Below, one piece after another: positions 10,515-22,806 of a DNA stretch of 64,000 nucleotides. Origin of the DNA: Coenobita brevimanus (taxonomy: Eukaryota > Arthropoda > Malacostraca > Decapoda > Coenobitidae); NCBI GenBank assembly GCA_032717465.1, contig CM064732.1, forward strand, positions 25,470,297 through 25,534,296. Direction: 5' to 3'. The translations under genes and the position numbers were made by a program. The stretch's first letter is position 1. The number at the start of each line of letters is the position of its first letter. Under the pieces are notes generated by a model, which saw only the letters and a program-made list of their open reading frames with translations, was not told where the DNA came from and did not search any database.

Positions 10515-10954
10515 AAAGTTTAAAAACATAAAAATACTTTCAAAAGCCGTAACATCGGTGTGCATGGCCGTAGAGAGCTATGACCGCGCCCTGGGGTGCC
10601 TGGAAAACGTTTGACACGGGCCAGAAAAAGAAGCAAAATTGTCACAGTCCTGGTGCGGGCGCTGGTCCCTCCATACTCTTGAGTTCTGGCCCCGGGAATT
10701 ATCCCTATTGCTCTTTTCTCTTTCATTCTTCTTAGTAATTGTCTTCCCCGAAACTCCTCGAGCTCATTCAACTCATGTGCGATAATCAAATTAAATTCGT
10801 TTAAAAGGTGTTGAGTGTCGCATCGATACATAATCTGGAACTGGGTGACTGGGGTACTAGTGCACTCACTGGAGCGGGCGTCGCCCGTGAAAACTGACCA
10901 GCAGTGCAGCACCTGCAGGCAGCAGCTGTTTTTCATTCATTCACAGACACATAA
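10515..10954. other. hAT internal sequence, unassigned
   Basis: Interior of the hAT element between the RTE copy and the right subterminal array. A 138-codon open frame on minus (10520-10936) resembles nothing I recognise. Its composition gives no reason to call it a gene. Confidence 0.35.
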
Positions 10955-11090
10955 ATTCTTGGTCTTGGTCTTGGTCTCGTAGGGTCTGGTCTTGGTCTTG
11001 GTCTTGAATGATCTGGTCTTCGTCTTGACCTTGGTCTCGGAGGGTCAGGTCTTGGTCTTGGTCTTGGTCTCGAGGTGCCTGGTCTTGACT
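10955..11090. repeat. Subterminal GGTCTTG repeat array, right
   Basis: Repeated GGTCTTGGTCTTGGTCTCG-type units just inside the right hAT end. They match the left array at 4328-4472 in unit sequence. Confidence 0.75.
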
Positions 11091-11099
11091 ACAACACTG

Positions 11100-11107
11100 T
11101 TAGCCAG
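11100..11107. repeat. 8-bp target site duplication, right copy
   Basis: TTAGCCAG, identical to 4311-4318, directly after CTACAACACTG. Confidence 0.85.
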
Positions 11108-12239
11108 TGAACTGAAAAGCCATACCGTCTGGTGGCAGCCCGTGAACTTCTGACAGGCACATGAACTGTGAGTGTGAGGGTTATAGCTATCAATATTTGA
11201 TATTATTCTATCCACAACTACTTAAAGCTGAGTGTTGCCATGTTAAACATCAGGTTTTCACTAACAAAACTAAGCCTACAATATTTATTAAACATCAGGT
11301 TTTCACTAACAAAACTAAGAGGTCTACAATATTTATGGCAATATTAAGAAGATGGATTGGAAAAAAAATGTATTCAAACATAATATTCTAGTCCTTTCCA
11401 TAAGGTGATTTTTAGGGAAGTATTAATAAGAGAAGTGTACACTAGTAGAAGACAAAGCGAGAGAAGATATCCAGGAACGAGGAAGAAGCACCAAGGCTGC
11501 ACAAAAATGTTTTTCACTTTCCTTCTACAGAAGACGGAAGAAGTGCATAAACATTAAGACATTTTAGCCGGCGTGCATGTAATATGCATGTGACTCTTTT
11601 GTTAATTTACATTTACATTTTTCATTCCATATTAAATTTCTGTGGTACGAAAAAGTTTTTGTTTTTTCCTCCGTAACTATAGTGCAAAAAGAGTTGAGTC
11701 TTATCCTCTGTCTTTCTGTTTACTTTCACTGACTTGCCGTAGTGAGACAGACAGACAGACAGACAGACAGAGTTATTGCTTTGCCTCAGAAATATACTGT
11801 ACTTCTGCCATCAACCAATTAAATTCGGAGACGTATATTTCATTACATTGAGCTCCATCTGCACACTTTCTTTCAACGCTTTTATTCAGCTGTGTTAGTT
11901 AAAGGACTTACGAAGGCCTTACCAAACTATCACTTTTCGAAACGTACCTCCAAAGATGAATAAAAATTTCTGTGTAGAAAAAGATTATTTGGAACATTGT
12001 CATCTTCGTTAAAGGGTTAAAGTGAAGATTTGGAAATCTGTTTTTCTTTTTTTTTAATTAATTATGAGCTGCTGCTTAAGTGAAAAAGAGAGGGATGATT
12101 AATTTATTTTTTACACGGTATCATTTATCGCTTTCGGTTAGGATGGTTGGTTTGGTTTTCTAAGTACGTCGTCGAGGATGCTTGCTTGTTGGTATACTCA
12201 TAATATCGCAATGTCACTCAATGCTAGGGTAAACAAGAA

Positions 12240-12323
<84 letters not shown>

Positions 12324-13028
12324 GCGGAGGTGAGTCTCAGTACAATGCATAAATTAGGGAAAAAACAGGAAAGTGCGACTGAATGGAAATGTAATGCCAG
12401 TTAGAATAAAACAAAAATAAATTTTGACAAGGGAAAAACTAATGTAAGTGAAAATATATACTGAGAAGTGAGAGATGAAATTATGGCAAGTGCAAAAGTA
12501 AAAAGAGTACAGGGTAGAACATGAAGGGAATAAAAATACTCAAAGCAAGGCGTAAATGAAAAGAAAAAGAAAAAGAATTATTTAAGAGGATGGTAGGAGG
12601 AAAACTGGGAATATAATATCTACGTAACATTCAACCAATTGTCTGCACCATCAGAAGCATAGAGGCCGGCGGCTAATATACTCAGTTCCGACACTTAAGG
12701 TATGGGTGACCAAACTTGCTTCCCCCGATGGCCGAGTGGAGTTGTGAGAAATAAATAAAACGACTCTTTAGACGCTATCCCTTGCTAACCCAATGAAGTT
12801 GTAGAGACTGAGATCATTAGACCACCAGGCAATATTTTAGTGCTTTCCACTCAATGCAGTATATGTTTTCCTGAAAGACGAAAAACCGTTTGGGTTGTGT
12901 TAGTGCAGTCGCTTGAGGGTAGCTCTACATTTTCAAGCATGAATAAAGAGCCAGAGGAGGAGTAATGAAAGGCAGAGAAATGTGTGAAGAAAAAGGAAAA
13001 TAAAGAAGAGATGAGGAATGGATTACAT
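11108..13028. other. Non-coding AT-rich region
   Basis: No gene seen. It holds a 35-bp near-direct repeat (ACATCAGGTTTTCACTAACA and following bases) at about 11248-11283 and 11290-11325, a (GACA)n tract near 11747-11772 and a long (GA)n tract at 12246-12321. Confidence 0.6.
12246..12321. repeat. (GA)n microsatellite
   Basis: About 38 uninterrupted GA units. Confidence 0.97.
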
Positions 13029-13077
13029 AACACTACATGCACATAAGATATCACACCTCTATTTCACTCTCTTAGCA

Positions 13078-14104
13078 ATGGCTGCTGCAATTTTACTTTC
13101 AAAAGAGGTGGTACCTCGGATTGCCACCACCGGCAGGGTAGGGCTGGCGGCACAGGGTCCTCGCGGTCGCCATCAAGCGACTGTGCCAGCAGCGACTAGT
13201 GCGATTTCCGACCATGCTCATCAGTGGAGAAGTGAAAATGCTGCCTTATTCTTCACCAACATCCGTGGGCTTAGTACCAATTTAAATTCAGTCCATTTTT
13301 TCCTACAGTCCATATCCCCTGTGGCCCTATTCCTCACAGAACCACAAATCTCACTGTCTACTGAAATATCCCCATATTGTTTTCCTGGTTACAATTTCCT
13401 CACAAACTTCCGTAATAAGGGTGGCACCTGTTGTTATATCAAATCCCAATATGCAGTTGACACCATTTTAAACTTCACTTCACGCAGTTTTGATTACTCA
13501 CTGTATAAACTAAACTGTCAAAATATCACCAAATATATCTGTGTAGTTTATCGCTCCCCCAATGCTTCTTCTGAACCCAGTGTATTTGATTCCATTTCCA
13601 CACAATTGAGTAACCTTAATCTTGCCCTTAACACCGAAATTACCATCTTGGGTGATTTTAACATGCATAATGTTGAATGGTTATTGCATTCTGCCAGGAC
13701 TGACGATGCTGGGTCTAGAGTGTGAGCTGTTTGCAGAATCGTTTAATCTCACGCAACTGGTAAAGCAGCCAACCAGAATACCAGATAATCCTGACCATCA
13801 TGCCCATCTTTTGGATCTGTTCCTGACAAATAATCCATATCAGTACAGGATTGAGGTATTGTCTCCACTTGGATCCTCTGACCAAAATCTCATCAAAGCC
13901 TTATTAGTTAGCTCCCCCAAACCTCCCCATTCTGAACCTGTCAGGGTGACTCGATGGCACTTTGATAGGGCAAACTGGGATGAATTTAGAAATTATCTTG
14001 CTGACATTCCATGGCAGTCTTTCTTCTCTTGTGATGTCAGTTCTACCCAGTCCCACATTTGCGATTTAATACTAGCTGGTATGGATTTAGTCATACCAAG
14101 TTAA
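13078..14104 (+). pseudogene. LINE C endonuclease region, broken
   Basis: Begins at the family's MAAA methionine near 13078. Endonuclease landmarks are FTNIRGLSTN, LFLTEPQISLS (the TE-P block), YICVVYRSPNASS, ILGDFNMHNVEW (D-x-N block) and SSDQNLIK, where the usual His of the SDH block is Gln. A one-base insertion near 13710 shifts the frame and a TAA ends it at 14102-14104. Both differ from copy D, which reads through. Confidence 0.8.
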
Positions 14105-16085
14105 CAATTCACTAAAAGATCGAACTCTCTAAAATGGTTTGATAGCAACTGTGCCAGAGCAACAGCCCAAAAGTCATCAGCATATAACTATTACTTGAAA
14201 TAAAAAACATCTGAATCACTCTCTCAATTTAAAATTGCTAGAAACCATGCAAAAGCTGTAATAAATCTTGCTAAATCAAACTTTCTTCAAAACCAAGCAT
14301 CAAAACTACTTAATAACCCTAATGACAATAGAATATTCTGGTCAACTCTCAATTCTTTCAATAATAACTTTAACAAGTCATCATCCATTCCCCCACTAAA
14401 ATCTTCAGATGGCAACATTACAAATGACCCGCGTGGGAAAGCAGATATCATTGCCAGTACATTTACCAGAAATTCTACCTTAGAGGAAGTCAGCCAGAAT
14501 GTCCCAGCACTAGAACTTGACTCTCCCGACATTGTTACACTTAAAATACAGACAAGGTACGTGAAATCCATCCTAGACAATTTACCTACCAACAAAGCTC
14601 CAGGCCCAGATGGAATTTCGCCAATTTTGAAAAAGTGTTCCCCAGAACTTGCCTCTGTTTTTGCAAGGTTATTCAGACTATGCATACGTACTTCTTCATT
14701 CCCTAATTCATGGAAAGAAGCCAATATCCACCCAATTCCAATGAAAGGAAGTTCGTCTGACCCCTATGATTACAGACCAATAGCTGTCACATCTTCTCTT
14801 GGTAAGATTTTTGAAACTGTAATTAATAAACACATAGTTAAACATCTTGAATCCAACAACTTAATTAGTGAAAAAAAATATGGTTTTTACCACGAAAGAT
14901 CCACCATTGACATACTCAATCTCCTGACTCATACCATCCATCAATCAGTTGACCTACATGGTGAAACTCATGCAGTAGCCCTGGATATTTCTAAAGCTTT
15001 CGACAGAGTCTGGCACCGTTCCCTGTTGTCCAAACTCCCTTGCTATGGACTAAACTCTTTTGTTCCTTTGATTTCCTCATATCTCAGCAATAGAAAAATA
15101 AGAGTAAAAGTAGATGATGTATATTCCACTTTCCATTCAGTTAATGGTGGCGTGCCGCAGGGATCATTTCTGGCACCAACCCTGTTCCTCATTCATATTA
15201 TTGATCTCTTATCTGTCACCCACAATCCCATCCATTCATATGCAGATGACTCAACACTTCATAGTTCATTCACACTCAGACATCCATTTACAAAGTCCGA
15301 TATCTCTAACTCTCACCTCAGTACAGCCATCTCTTTAAATCAAGACTTATCCACGATCAGTGAATGGGGACAAAAGAACCTTGTCTCATTTAATGTTAAT
15401 AAAATTAAATATATACAATTTACTAATAGGCAGGTATTGCCAGAATCGTATATTACCTTCAATACTACAAATATCCCCATTTCCAAAAGTATTGAAATTC
15501 TAGGCGTTTCGCTTAACAATGCCCTCAGCTGGACCTCTCATGTTAGATCACTTGCTAAAACCGCCTCAGAGAAACTTGGATTATTGTACAGAGTCCGTAA
15601 CTTCTTCACTGACGATCAGTTAGTTATAATTTATAAGTCATGTGTGCTCTCAGCTTGAATACTGCTCACCCTTCTGGAACGCATGTGGAGAGGTTGCATT
15701 AAAACAAGTAGACAAGATTCAGAACAAAGCTGTTAGAATTATTAATAACCCTGCTATTACTAATAAACTACCTCCCCTACAAGTAAGAAGGAATGTTGCC
15801 TCCCTTGCGTTATTTTACAGATATTTCTACAGCAAATGCTAAGACGAAGTTGCGTCTATGGTGCCACCTCTCCATGCCTTCCCTCGTGCTACACGGGCAG
15901 CTGGCAGTGCTCATCACTGGAATGTCACTCAGCCATACTGCAGAACTGCCTGTCAAAATTCTTTCATTCCCCGAACTGCATCTCTCTGGAACTCGCTTCC
16001 CCAGAGTTGTTTCCCTCCAAACTTCAACCTACTGCTGTTCAAGTTTAATTGTTACAGATATTTTATGAACAGAGGACACCAGTAA
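14105..16085 (+). pseudogene. LINE C linker and reverse transcriptase, broken
   Basis: RT blocks: NKAPGPDGISP (about 14590), DYRPIAVTSSLGK (about 14770), ALDISKAFDRVWHRSL (about 14980), GGVPQGSFLAPTLFLIHI (about 15150) and HSYADDSTLH (about 15235, ADD box intact). C-terminal residues end NRGHQ at 16085. Lesions include a TAA near 14201, a 2-bp deletion near 15645 that shifts the frame, and a TAA at 15840-15842. Confidence 0.8.
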
Positions 16086-16182
16086 TCTGGTGCATGGATT
16101 TTTTTTTTTATTCATTTGTTTTTCCTTCCTCTGTTCTGTTGTGTATTAAAAAAAAAAAAAAAAACTAGACTCACTGCATACC

Positions 16183-16185
<3 letters not shown>

Positions 16186-16219
<34 letters not shown>

Positions 16220-16290
16220 AACACGAACCGAAGAGGAAGTGGGGCGGAGGAGTGGGAGGAAAATACTTGGCTGCATAAACCAAATTAATG

Positions 16291-16334
<44 letters not shown>
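16186..16334. repeat. Two (GA)n microsatellites
   Basis: (GA)n at 16186-16217 and 16293-16333, separated by about 75 bp of purine-rich sequence. Confidence 0.93.
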
Positions 16335-16336
<2 letters not shown>

Positions 16337-19300
16337 ACAAAGTGTGGGAGAGAGGGAAAAAGTGAAAGAGGCCTTTAACTTTTATCGCTTTAAAAAAACA
16401 ATTGAACTCTCATTCTCCATTCTGTTCCACACGTTAGCTTTACGAGGTGGGTACCCAATTAACACACTCTCCCTCCTTGACTCACTTTCAAACACTTTCA
16501 TTCTCAAGTACTTGCACCATTTCGCTTCCACACATTTGCTTCTCTTTAAATCACCATCTGTTCTTTTTCACACCAAAATTTTTTCATGCTATTCCTTTTC
16601 ATTGCCAAGGGCATTCTTCTCTCCATGCTCAGTTTCCCCGAGTTTCGACCACTTTCAAGTGTGTCAAATTCATTTTTCAGCTTTTTCAATTTTGAACAAA
16701 TTAGATTTCTCTTATCTTTTATCATTTATGTTCTTTTACTTACAACATATTCACTTTCATTATCTCGCCATCATTAGTGTCACTTATTTACATCACTTCC
16801 TTCACTTCCCCTTTCCTTTTTATCACATTTATAGTTTCTCTCACATAGATCACCTTTCACTTAAATCAGTTTCGCCGTCATGATTTTCTGCTCACATATA
16901 GCACTCATTTTCATCATCTCCATGTTCACTTGCAGCACGCTGGCTTAGTCACTGCTACTTCTGATATTTTTCGCCCTTCACTTATATCAGTGCCTTTCAT
17001 GTCCGGTCTTTATTTCTCTTTCACTCTCCTTCACTTATACCACTCACTCATGTTCAGTCTTTCTCTTATATTCCTTCCACTCTCATATCACTCTTTCATG
17101 TCCATTATTTCTCTCATATTCCTTTCACTCTCATCGTATTCCCTTGCGTTATCACTTTCACCTACACTCCTTTTGCTTTGGCATATGTTACTTTTATTGT
17201 GTTTATTTTCACAGTTTTGTCTGTTCGACTTTTGCCGCATTTACTTTCACATACATCACTCATAATCATATAATTTTTACTTTTACTTAATATTCATTCA
17301 TTATCACTATCATTTACCGTATATACTCGATAGCGTGGTCTTAGGGTACTTGTAGAAAGATATGAAAATCGATTATGGAGAGTTAAGCTCAGCCAGAATA
17401 AAGTAGTGAGACGTAATGTCAACGAGGTGAGTTACAGTTCTCTTGGGTTACGAAGTTTATTGTACAGTTATATTATAATGAGTTACAGTGTAACGGAGCC
17501 TAAAGAACCCTAGCGTCGGGCCTTCTTTCTAGCCCCTCTCCTCCTTTTCTCTCTGTAACCCCTTCTGATCTGAAAGGAATCTCTCCGACATTATAATTAT
17601 ACAGCTTGGTGAGTATGTAGTGTCTGGTAGATTCACGTGGACTAACCAACTAGGGTTGGTTACTCCACGTGTTTGAATATGTCATGAAATTCTTGGTCGT
17701 TTGGACTTCGAGGATGTTTGAAATACATCATATGGTTAAGGATTCTTGACGGTCTGGGACAAGAAGATTGTGGATAGATACTATGTGAATTGACATTCCT
17801 AGTGAGAAGCTGTGTACATTTCCAGCAGACACTACATCCTATACATTGTGTTTATGAGATGTATACTAATGCCTACTGTATATAATGTCAACAATATCAC
17901 TCACTTTTATCATTTAAGTTTTCCACTTGGTCAGTTTAGTCGTTCCTTCACTTTTATAATTTTCAGTTTCATTTTCCCGCCCTTCATGCACAGGATCTCT
18001 TAAACGTCAAGTTGGTCTTACTCTCTTTTACTTTCAGTCTCGTCCTGTCATTTTCTCTCCTTTATTCCTAAATGGCGCCCTTTGTCAGAGTTTTGATTCC
18101 ACAGTTTCCTCTATTTACGGTCACTTTCACTCCTGCATTTCTTCCTTCCTTATTTTCACTCATACAACATTTGCAGTTTTATAAATATTTTCCTCTCGCT
18201 TTCGGGCCCTTTCACTCAAATACTGTACTTTTCAGTCCTCACTTACACCCATTAATGCTCATGCTCTTCTCACCGGTTCTTTATTTACCATGTTTCTCTC
18301 TTATGGCTGTTTTTTATATCCGATACAAATTCATTTTTAGTCACTATTCCAACATCTCCACTCTCTATAATATAGTATTTGATCTTTACACTTCATTCGG
18401 CAGTACATTATTTTCACTCTGCATTTGTCTTCGTTTTTTAGGTAGTTTTTTACTCATATGGAAATGACTGTCTCCTGCATATTCACAGACGTTAATTTTC
18501 ACATCGTCCAGTCCCCGTCACACCGTCCAACGTGACCCCCCTTCTCAAACTATCCAGACATTTCACAAGGTGCATTTTCACACTGGTTTAATTTCACAGC
18601 ATCATCCATCTACGTTGGGTCATTTCACTCCCACATTCCAATACAATTGCCTTGGCCACAAACTCCCATTGTTGCCATTTCTCACCTGATAACTTTATTG
18701 AATACATTAAAAGTCGGTCAGCTAAACTACATTCTTTTATGTACGTCAAGTATCACTGTCGTCACAAGTAAATTAATATTAACATACTTACTCAGTACAG
18801 TGATGGGAAGACATTCCACTGTGATAAGTACCAAAGTGAGTTAGCTAATTTTATTTCTGGGACCAACCTTGTTAGCTCAGTCAATCGATGTTCATGCTCA
18901 TTTTTTTTTTTTTTTTATGAAATGTAAAATTCATATCCATATATCTACAGAGCATATGAAATCATATCATGTAACTTGACTGCAAGATGTCAGTACATTT
19001 CAGGTGAAGACCGTATGTAATGACGCGCTCCCCCCGCAAAAGGTATTGTGGTCGGCGTAGATGGTGTTTGGTATAGAAATATTAGCATACCATCTCATTT
19101 CCGGGACGAATATTTTCCTTAGCCCAAACACCAATTATCACTCTGACTCATACTCTTTCCTTACTACAGGTATTTCAATATGTGAATAATCTACATTCAT
19201 ATATCTTTATACAAAAGTAATATAAAGCCGTTTGAACGCAAGGTAGGCTATTAGTACAGATCAGTTTAAGATCGTCTGCACCGATGTCATACACCAAGTA

Positions 19301-20432
19301 TTAGGCTTATTCAGCGCCTGTGATTTTGGCAGGCGATTTAATCTTCCCGTGTTTCCGGCTTTGAAAATTATACTTTTCTCATAAGTAACATTTGGTACAT
19401 TCACTTCAGCATAAAACTACGCGATAGGTGTTTCTAAATCAACACACAGCGAGACTTGTAACCTGATACTATGTGATGAATGCTTTCGCACCACTTGTCG
19501 TTTAATGTATTTTAATAACTGTTCTGCATTATTTTGCTCAGCAGATGACGTCTAGAAAACTTGTATAAAACAAATGATTACGTTATTGCACAATTTATAA
19601 ACTGTTCACTAATAATTATCATGGAGGGGATTATTGAAAGTATGTGATGTGTGAACGAGGTAGGGGTGACCAGCATCAAATGAGCTATCAGGTGAGCATT
19701 GGCAACTTTTGGGACTTTGTGTCCAACGGAACTGTTGCTCATTTTCATCGTAAATATGTTTCGTTTCATCACTGTCATTTTCGTGGTTATCTTCATTTAA
19801 ATTTTATCACTTTCGTTTCTCAGTTTTAAACTCTTTTCCCTGAAAGGTGACATAGTATACATTCATTCGCACTATTTCACATTACAGCACTGTCACACAT
19901 ACCTCTCTCATTTTCATATCTTATTTTTACACTGTCTCGCATACCTTTCTCATTTTCATATCGTCACTTATTTTTACGGGTATTCACACAATCATGCTCT
20001 CTCACAATTTTCACGCTGTCACGGTAACCATTATTCATTTAGACTATCTCACTTCCTCTTATTCGTTCCTCCTATAACACTCCTTTTCACCCATATGCAC
20101 AATTTCACTCTCCATCTGAGTCTTACACATTGTCACATACATTCTCACTCTCACACTGGCTCACACTCTACTCTTTTTACTCTTTCACACTATTTCACTC
20201 ATTTTCACTTTTACACCATTTTACACATCTCATACTTTCGCACTTTCACATGACCTCTCATTCTCCCACACTGTCGCACTCTCCCTCTCTCCAACCATTT
20301 TATTTTCTTTATCGATTTATCCATCATATTTTCCCTTCGCAGTCTCACACACGTTTTCATTCACACAGTCGATCACACTTGCATCCCTCATTCTACTAAG
20401 ACTCATTCCTTCTAACACTTTGTCATAGAAGT
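16335..20432. other. Pyrimidine-rich degenerate simple sequence, no gene
   Basis: Long stretch dominated by irregular TTTCACT/CACTTTCA-like words, strongest at 16450-17270, 17880-18470 and 19850-20400. Open frames here have S/F/H/L-rich low-complexity translations and are not genes. 17330-17880 and 18480-19850 are of more ordinary composition and show nothing recognisable. Confidence 0.6.
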
Positions 20433-20464
20433 ACACACACACACACACACACACGCGCGCGCGC

Positions 20465-20500
<36 letters not shown>
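20433..20500. repeat. (CA)n(CG)n(CT)T-tract compound repeat
   Basis: CA units pass into CG units and then into a run of about 33 T. Confidence 0.95.
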
Positions 20501-20502
<2 letters not shown>

Positions 20503-20663
20503 TACACATGGGTAACACACACATGGGTACACACTCCTTGGAATCAACTGGTGGCTGTTGTTAATTTCCTTGTTTTTCATCTATCATTTGCTGTGTTTTC
20601 TTTAAATCCCTTTAGCAAGATGACGTCTTTTTCACCATACTCTTACCATCTTTAAACTATTTG

Positions 20664-20669
20664 ATTGAG

Positions 20670-20728
<59 letters not shown>

Positions 20729-20734
20729 TATATA
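20664..20734. repeat. (TA)n microsatellite at SINE tail
   Basis: About 27 TA units directly adjoin the TCATCATCATC tail of SINE copy 3. Confidence 0.93.
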
Positions 20735-21100
20735 TCATCATCATCAGCCGTTTGAGTATCCACTGCAGGACCGGCCTATCCCGACCGAAGTCGGGACGAT
20801 ACAGCCAATGTATCTCTACCAAGTGGCTTAGGCTGTCTGGTAGAGATTGTATGTACAGTAGGGTGTGAAGTGCTTGTAAGTGTAACTGTAGTGTTGGAGT
20901 GGCTTTGGATGTGTGTGTAGTCTGTGACTGGGTGCAAGCATACTAAGTAAGCGACACTGGTTCAACCACAGCACCCCTTGCGTCCGCCAATACAGTACGT
21001 GGCTGAGTGAACAATCCCAAAGTTTATTACCCTGGCGGGGGGCGAACCCTGGCTCACCCGTGTACGAAACGCACACTCTACCACTGTACCACAGAGGCTC
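20735..21100 (-). repeat. tRNA-derived SINE, copy 3 (complete head)
   Basis: The most complete copy. On the minus strand it starts GAGCCTCTGTGGTACAGTGG, where TGGTACAGTGG fits the RNA polymerase III A box. About 40 bp later it has GGGTTCGCCCCCC, a B-box match. A unique body of about 290 bp ends in ATGATGATGAT plus TA repeats. The head folds like a tRNA, with a GTGT...ACAC anticodon-type stem, but the degenerate arms make it a pseudo-tRNA. Flanks are TA-rich on both sides, so no clean target duplication can be defined. Confidence 0.85.
21030..21100 (-). promoter_or_regulatory. Internal RNA polymerase III promoter of the SINE (A and B boxes)
   Basis: Minus strand: A-box-like TGGTACAGTGG near 21080-21090 and B-box-like GGTTCGCCCCCC near 21035-21050. 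The spacing is about that of a tRNA gene. Confidence 0.65.
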
Positions 21101-21112
21101 AATATATATATT

Positions 21113-21149
<37 letters not shown>

Positions 21150-21162
21150 ATATATATCTATA
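21101..21162. repeat. Interrupted (TA)n microsatellite
   Basis: TA repeat broken by TTTA at two places. Confidence 0.9.
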
Positions 21163-21370
21163 TCAGTGACATCTGATGTCACTGATTGCATTGCGCAGTT
21201 GACCCTTGTGCGGTGTGATGCGGTGAGGATCTGTCCGTTCTCCCCTTTGGGGCTAAGATGCGAATAAATGTGTTTGAATGGATGAGTAAATGGAGAGTGA
21301 GTCGTCCTGTCTCGGCTACCTCCCTTTCCTTGGGGGAAGCAGCCTAGGTATATAGATAGATAGATAGATT
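21163..21370 (+). repeat. Short dispersed repeat ending in a (GATA)n tail
   Basis: The last 50 bp (21300-21350; CTCGGCTACCTCCCTTTCC, then TTGGGGGAAGCAGCCTAG) recur almost unchanged at 35800-35848. There they run into (TA)n, whereas here they run into (GATA)n. A conserved 3' module with variable tandem tails looks like a SINE or LINE 3' end. The upstream part has no second copy in the window. Confidence 0.5.
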
Positions 21371-22440
21371 AAAGCAATGAAAGGTTTTGATGACTGACAG
21401 CAGGAGAGAGAGAAGATATAAATGACGTCGCAGGACTAAATGTATTAATGTTGTTTTTACTGTAGTTTCTTGCTGGCATCATGCTTTTGTTCTAAAGTCA
21501 GTTGCAAATTATAGATGAATTGTGTACTCTATAACGTTCTACATTTTTTTGTTTTATGTGTCCGACTGTGGCCATAGGCTTCACAACCTGCTCCCAAGGC
21601 CCAGTAGTCCTCCTACATACCATACACCTCCAACTGTCACCACTTTGGCGCTAACACCCACCGTCCATATTGAATACATGCAAGGGCTGTCTCATACTGG
21701 ACTAGTGTATCAGTATTAGCAGGGGTATTTTTACTACATGTCGGCGGGTCTTCTGGTAGCTCAGCAAACTCTTTTTTTTTTTTTTATTAAATTCAAATCC
21801 TTAAACAGTTTCCTGCCCCAGCTACCGCCTCCTTTTCTGCATGTTGCTGTTGTAACGTTGATTTTATAATCATTTTGGTTGTAATGTTGGTTGAATGTTG
21901 TGGTTTTAACGTTTGTTGTCCGTTGTTTGTGATTTCATTTTTGGCTGTATGTTGTGGTTTTCATGTTCATTGTATGACTGTTAAAGTACAAATTGTATGC
22001 TGCGTTTTTATATTTTTAGCTGCTTAATTATTATGAAGTTAGTTATATTTTTTTTCATTTTTCGTGACCATGTTTTCAAACTTAGTATAATAGTATAATC
22101 TTCCTGAGATTTCCGGTTAAAATGTACCATTCATTAAATATCTTCATTATTTGGATTCTTTCCTCATAACAGTGTCAAAAAATACTTTCTACTGTCTAAC
22201 CTACGGCATTTTTTCCAAGCAACAGCATCGTAAAACGCAGTGTGGCAGTGTATTTCACTACTGTTATCTAAGAACTGTGATATAATAACATTAGCTTAAA
22301 TGACTGAAATGTCATCTTTATAATTATATTACTGCCTTTGGTTAGTTTTAGTCCGACGTAATAACAATACCTTTGCAATACTGATGTATCTGAGCAACTC
22401 ACGTAGCTCGCAATACATATTTGTATTCTTCCTCGTATGG
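21371..22440. other. Non-coding region, nothing recognised
   Basis: AT-rich, with a T-tract at 21772-21786 and TGTTGTGGTTTTAACGTT-like reiterations around 21850-21990. No gene or element ends seen. Confidence 0.5.
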
Positions 22441-22444
22441 TACT

Positions 22445-22469
22445 CTCTGTTTGTCTGTCTGTCTGTCTG

Positions 22470-22521
<52 letters not shown>
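22445..22521. repeat. (TCTG)n(CA)n compound microsatellite
   Basis: Five TCTG units followed by about 25 CA units. Confidence 0.95.
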
Positions 22522-22525
<4 letters not shown>

Positions 22526-22599
22526 ACGGATAAGTTTCACTCTATTTCCATTACCCACTTACACCCCCTTGGTTTATCCGTCATCTCACTTTCTCCCTT

Positions 22600-22747
22600 C
22601 AGTATATCAAAGGGAGGAAGGAAAAGGGAATGGAATGGAACGGCAGAAACGGGAAGGAGAAAGGAAATATATAAGGGCGAATAGAACAGAGAAAGGAAGA
22701 AAGGAGGAAAGCAACGGTGACAGAAACTGGGGTTTGAAAACACGGTG

Positions 22748-22806
<59 letters not shown>

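Larger units (their letters stand above)
4319..11099. mobile_element. hAT-type DNA transposon enlarged by nested insertions
   Basis: Starts CAGTGTTGTAG and ends CTACAACACTG, an 11-bp perfect terminal inverted repeat. It is flanked by a perfect 8-bp duplication, TTAGCCAG. Both ends continue into subterminal arrays of GGTCTTG/GGTCTCG-type repeats (4328-4472 and 10955-11090). Length is 6,781 bp, of which about 4.1 kb is an inserted RTE LINE (with its own nested LINE) and 767 bp is a piggyBac-like element. The remaining roughly 1.9 kb of internal sequence shows no transposase, so this is a non-autonomous or internally decayed hAT. Superfamily is inferred from the TIR start CAGTG and the 8-bp duplication. 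Confidence 0.8.
13029..16164 (+). mobile_element. Poly-A LINE, copy C (jockey/CR1-group)
   Basis: Highly similar to copy D at 30201-33349 over its whole length, from CACTACATGCAC through endonuclease, RT and 3' UTR to a poly-A tail at 16148-16164. A single open frame is implied by copy D. Here it is disrupted, so this is an older or less constrained copy. No clear target duplication was found. The 5' end may be truncated relative to the true family start. Confidence 0.85.

Noticed and set aside
21030..21100. A genuine tRNA gene
   Set aside because: Box A and B fit, but the arms do not form a proper cloverleaf and the sequence continues into a repeated SINE body found at three other sites.
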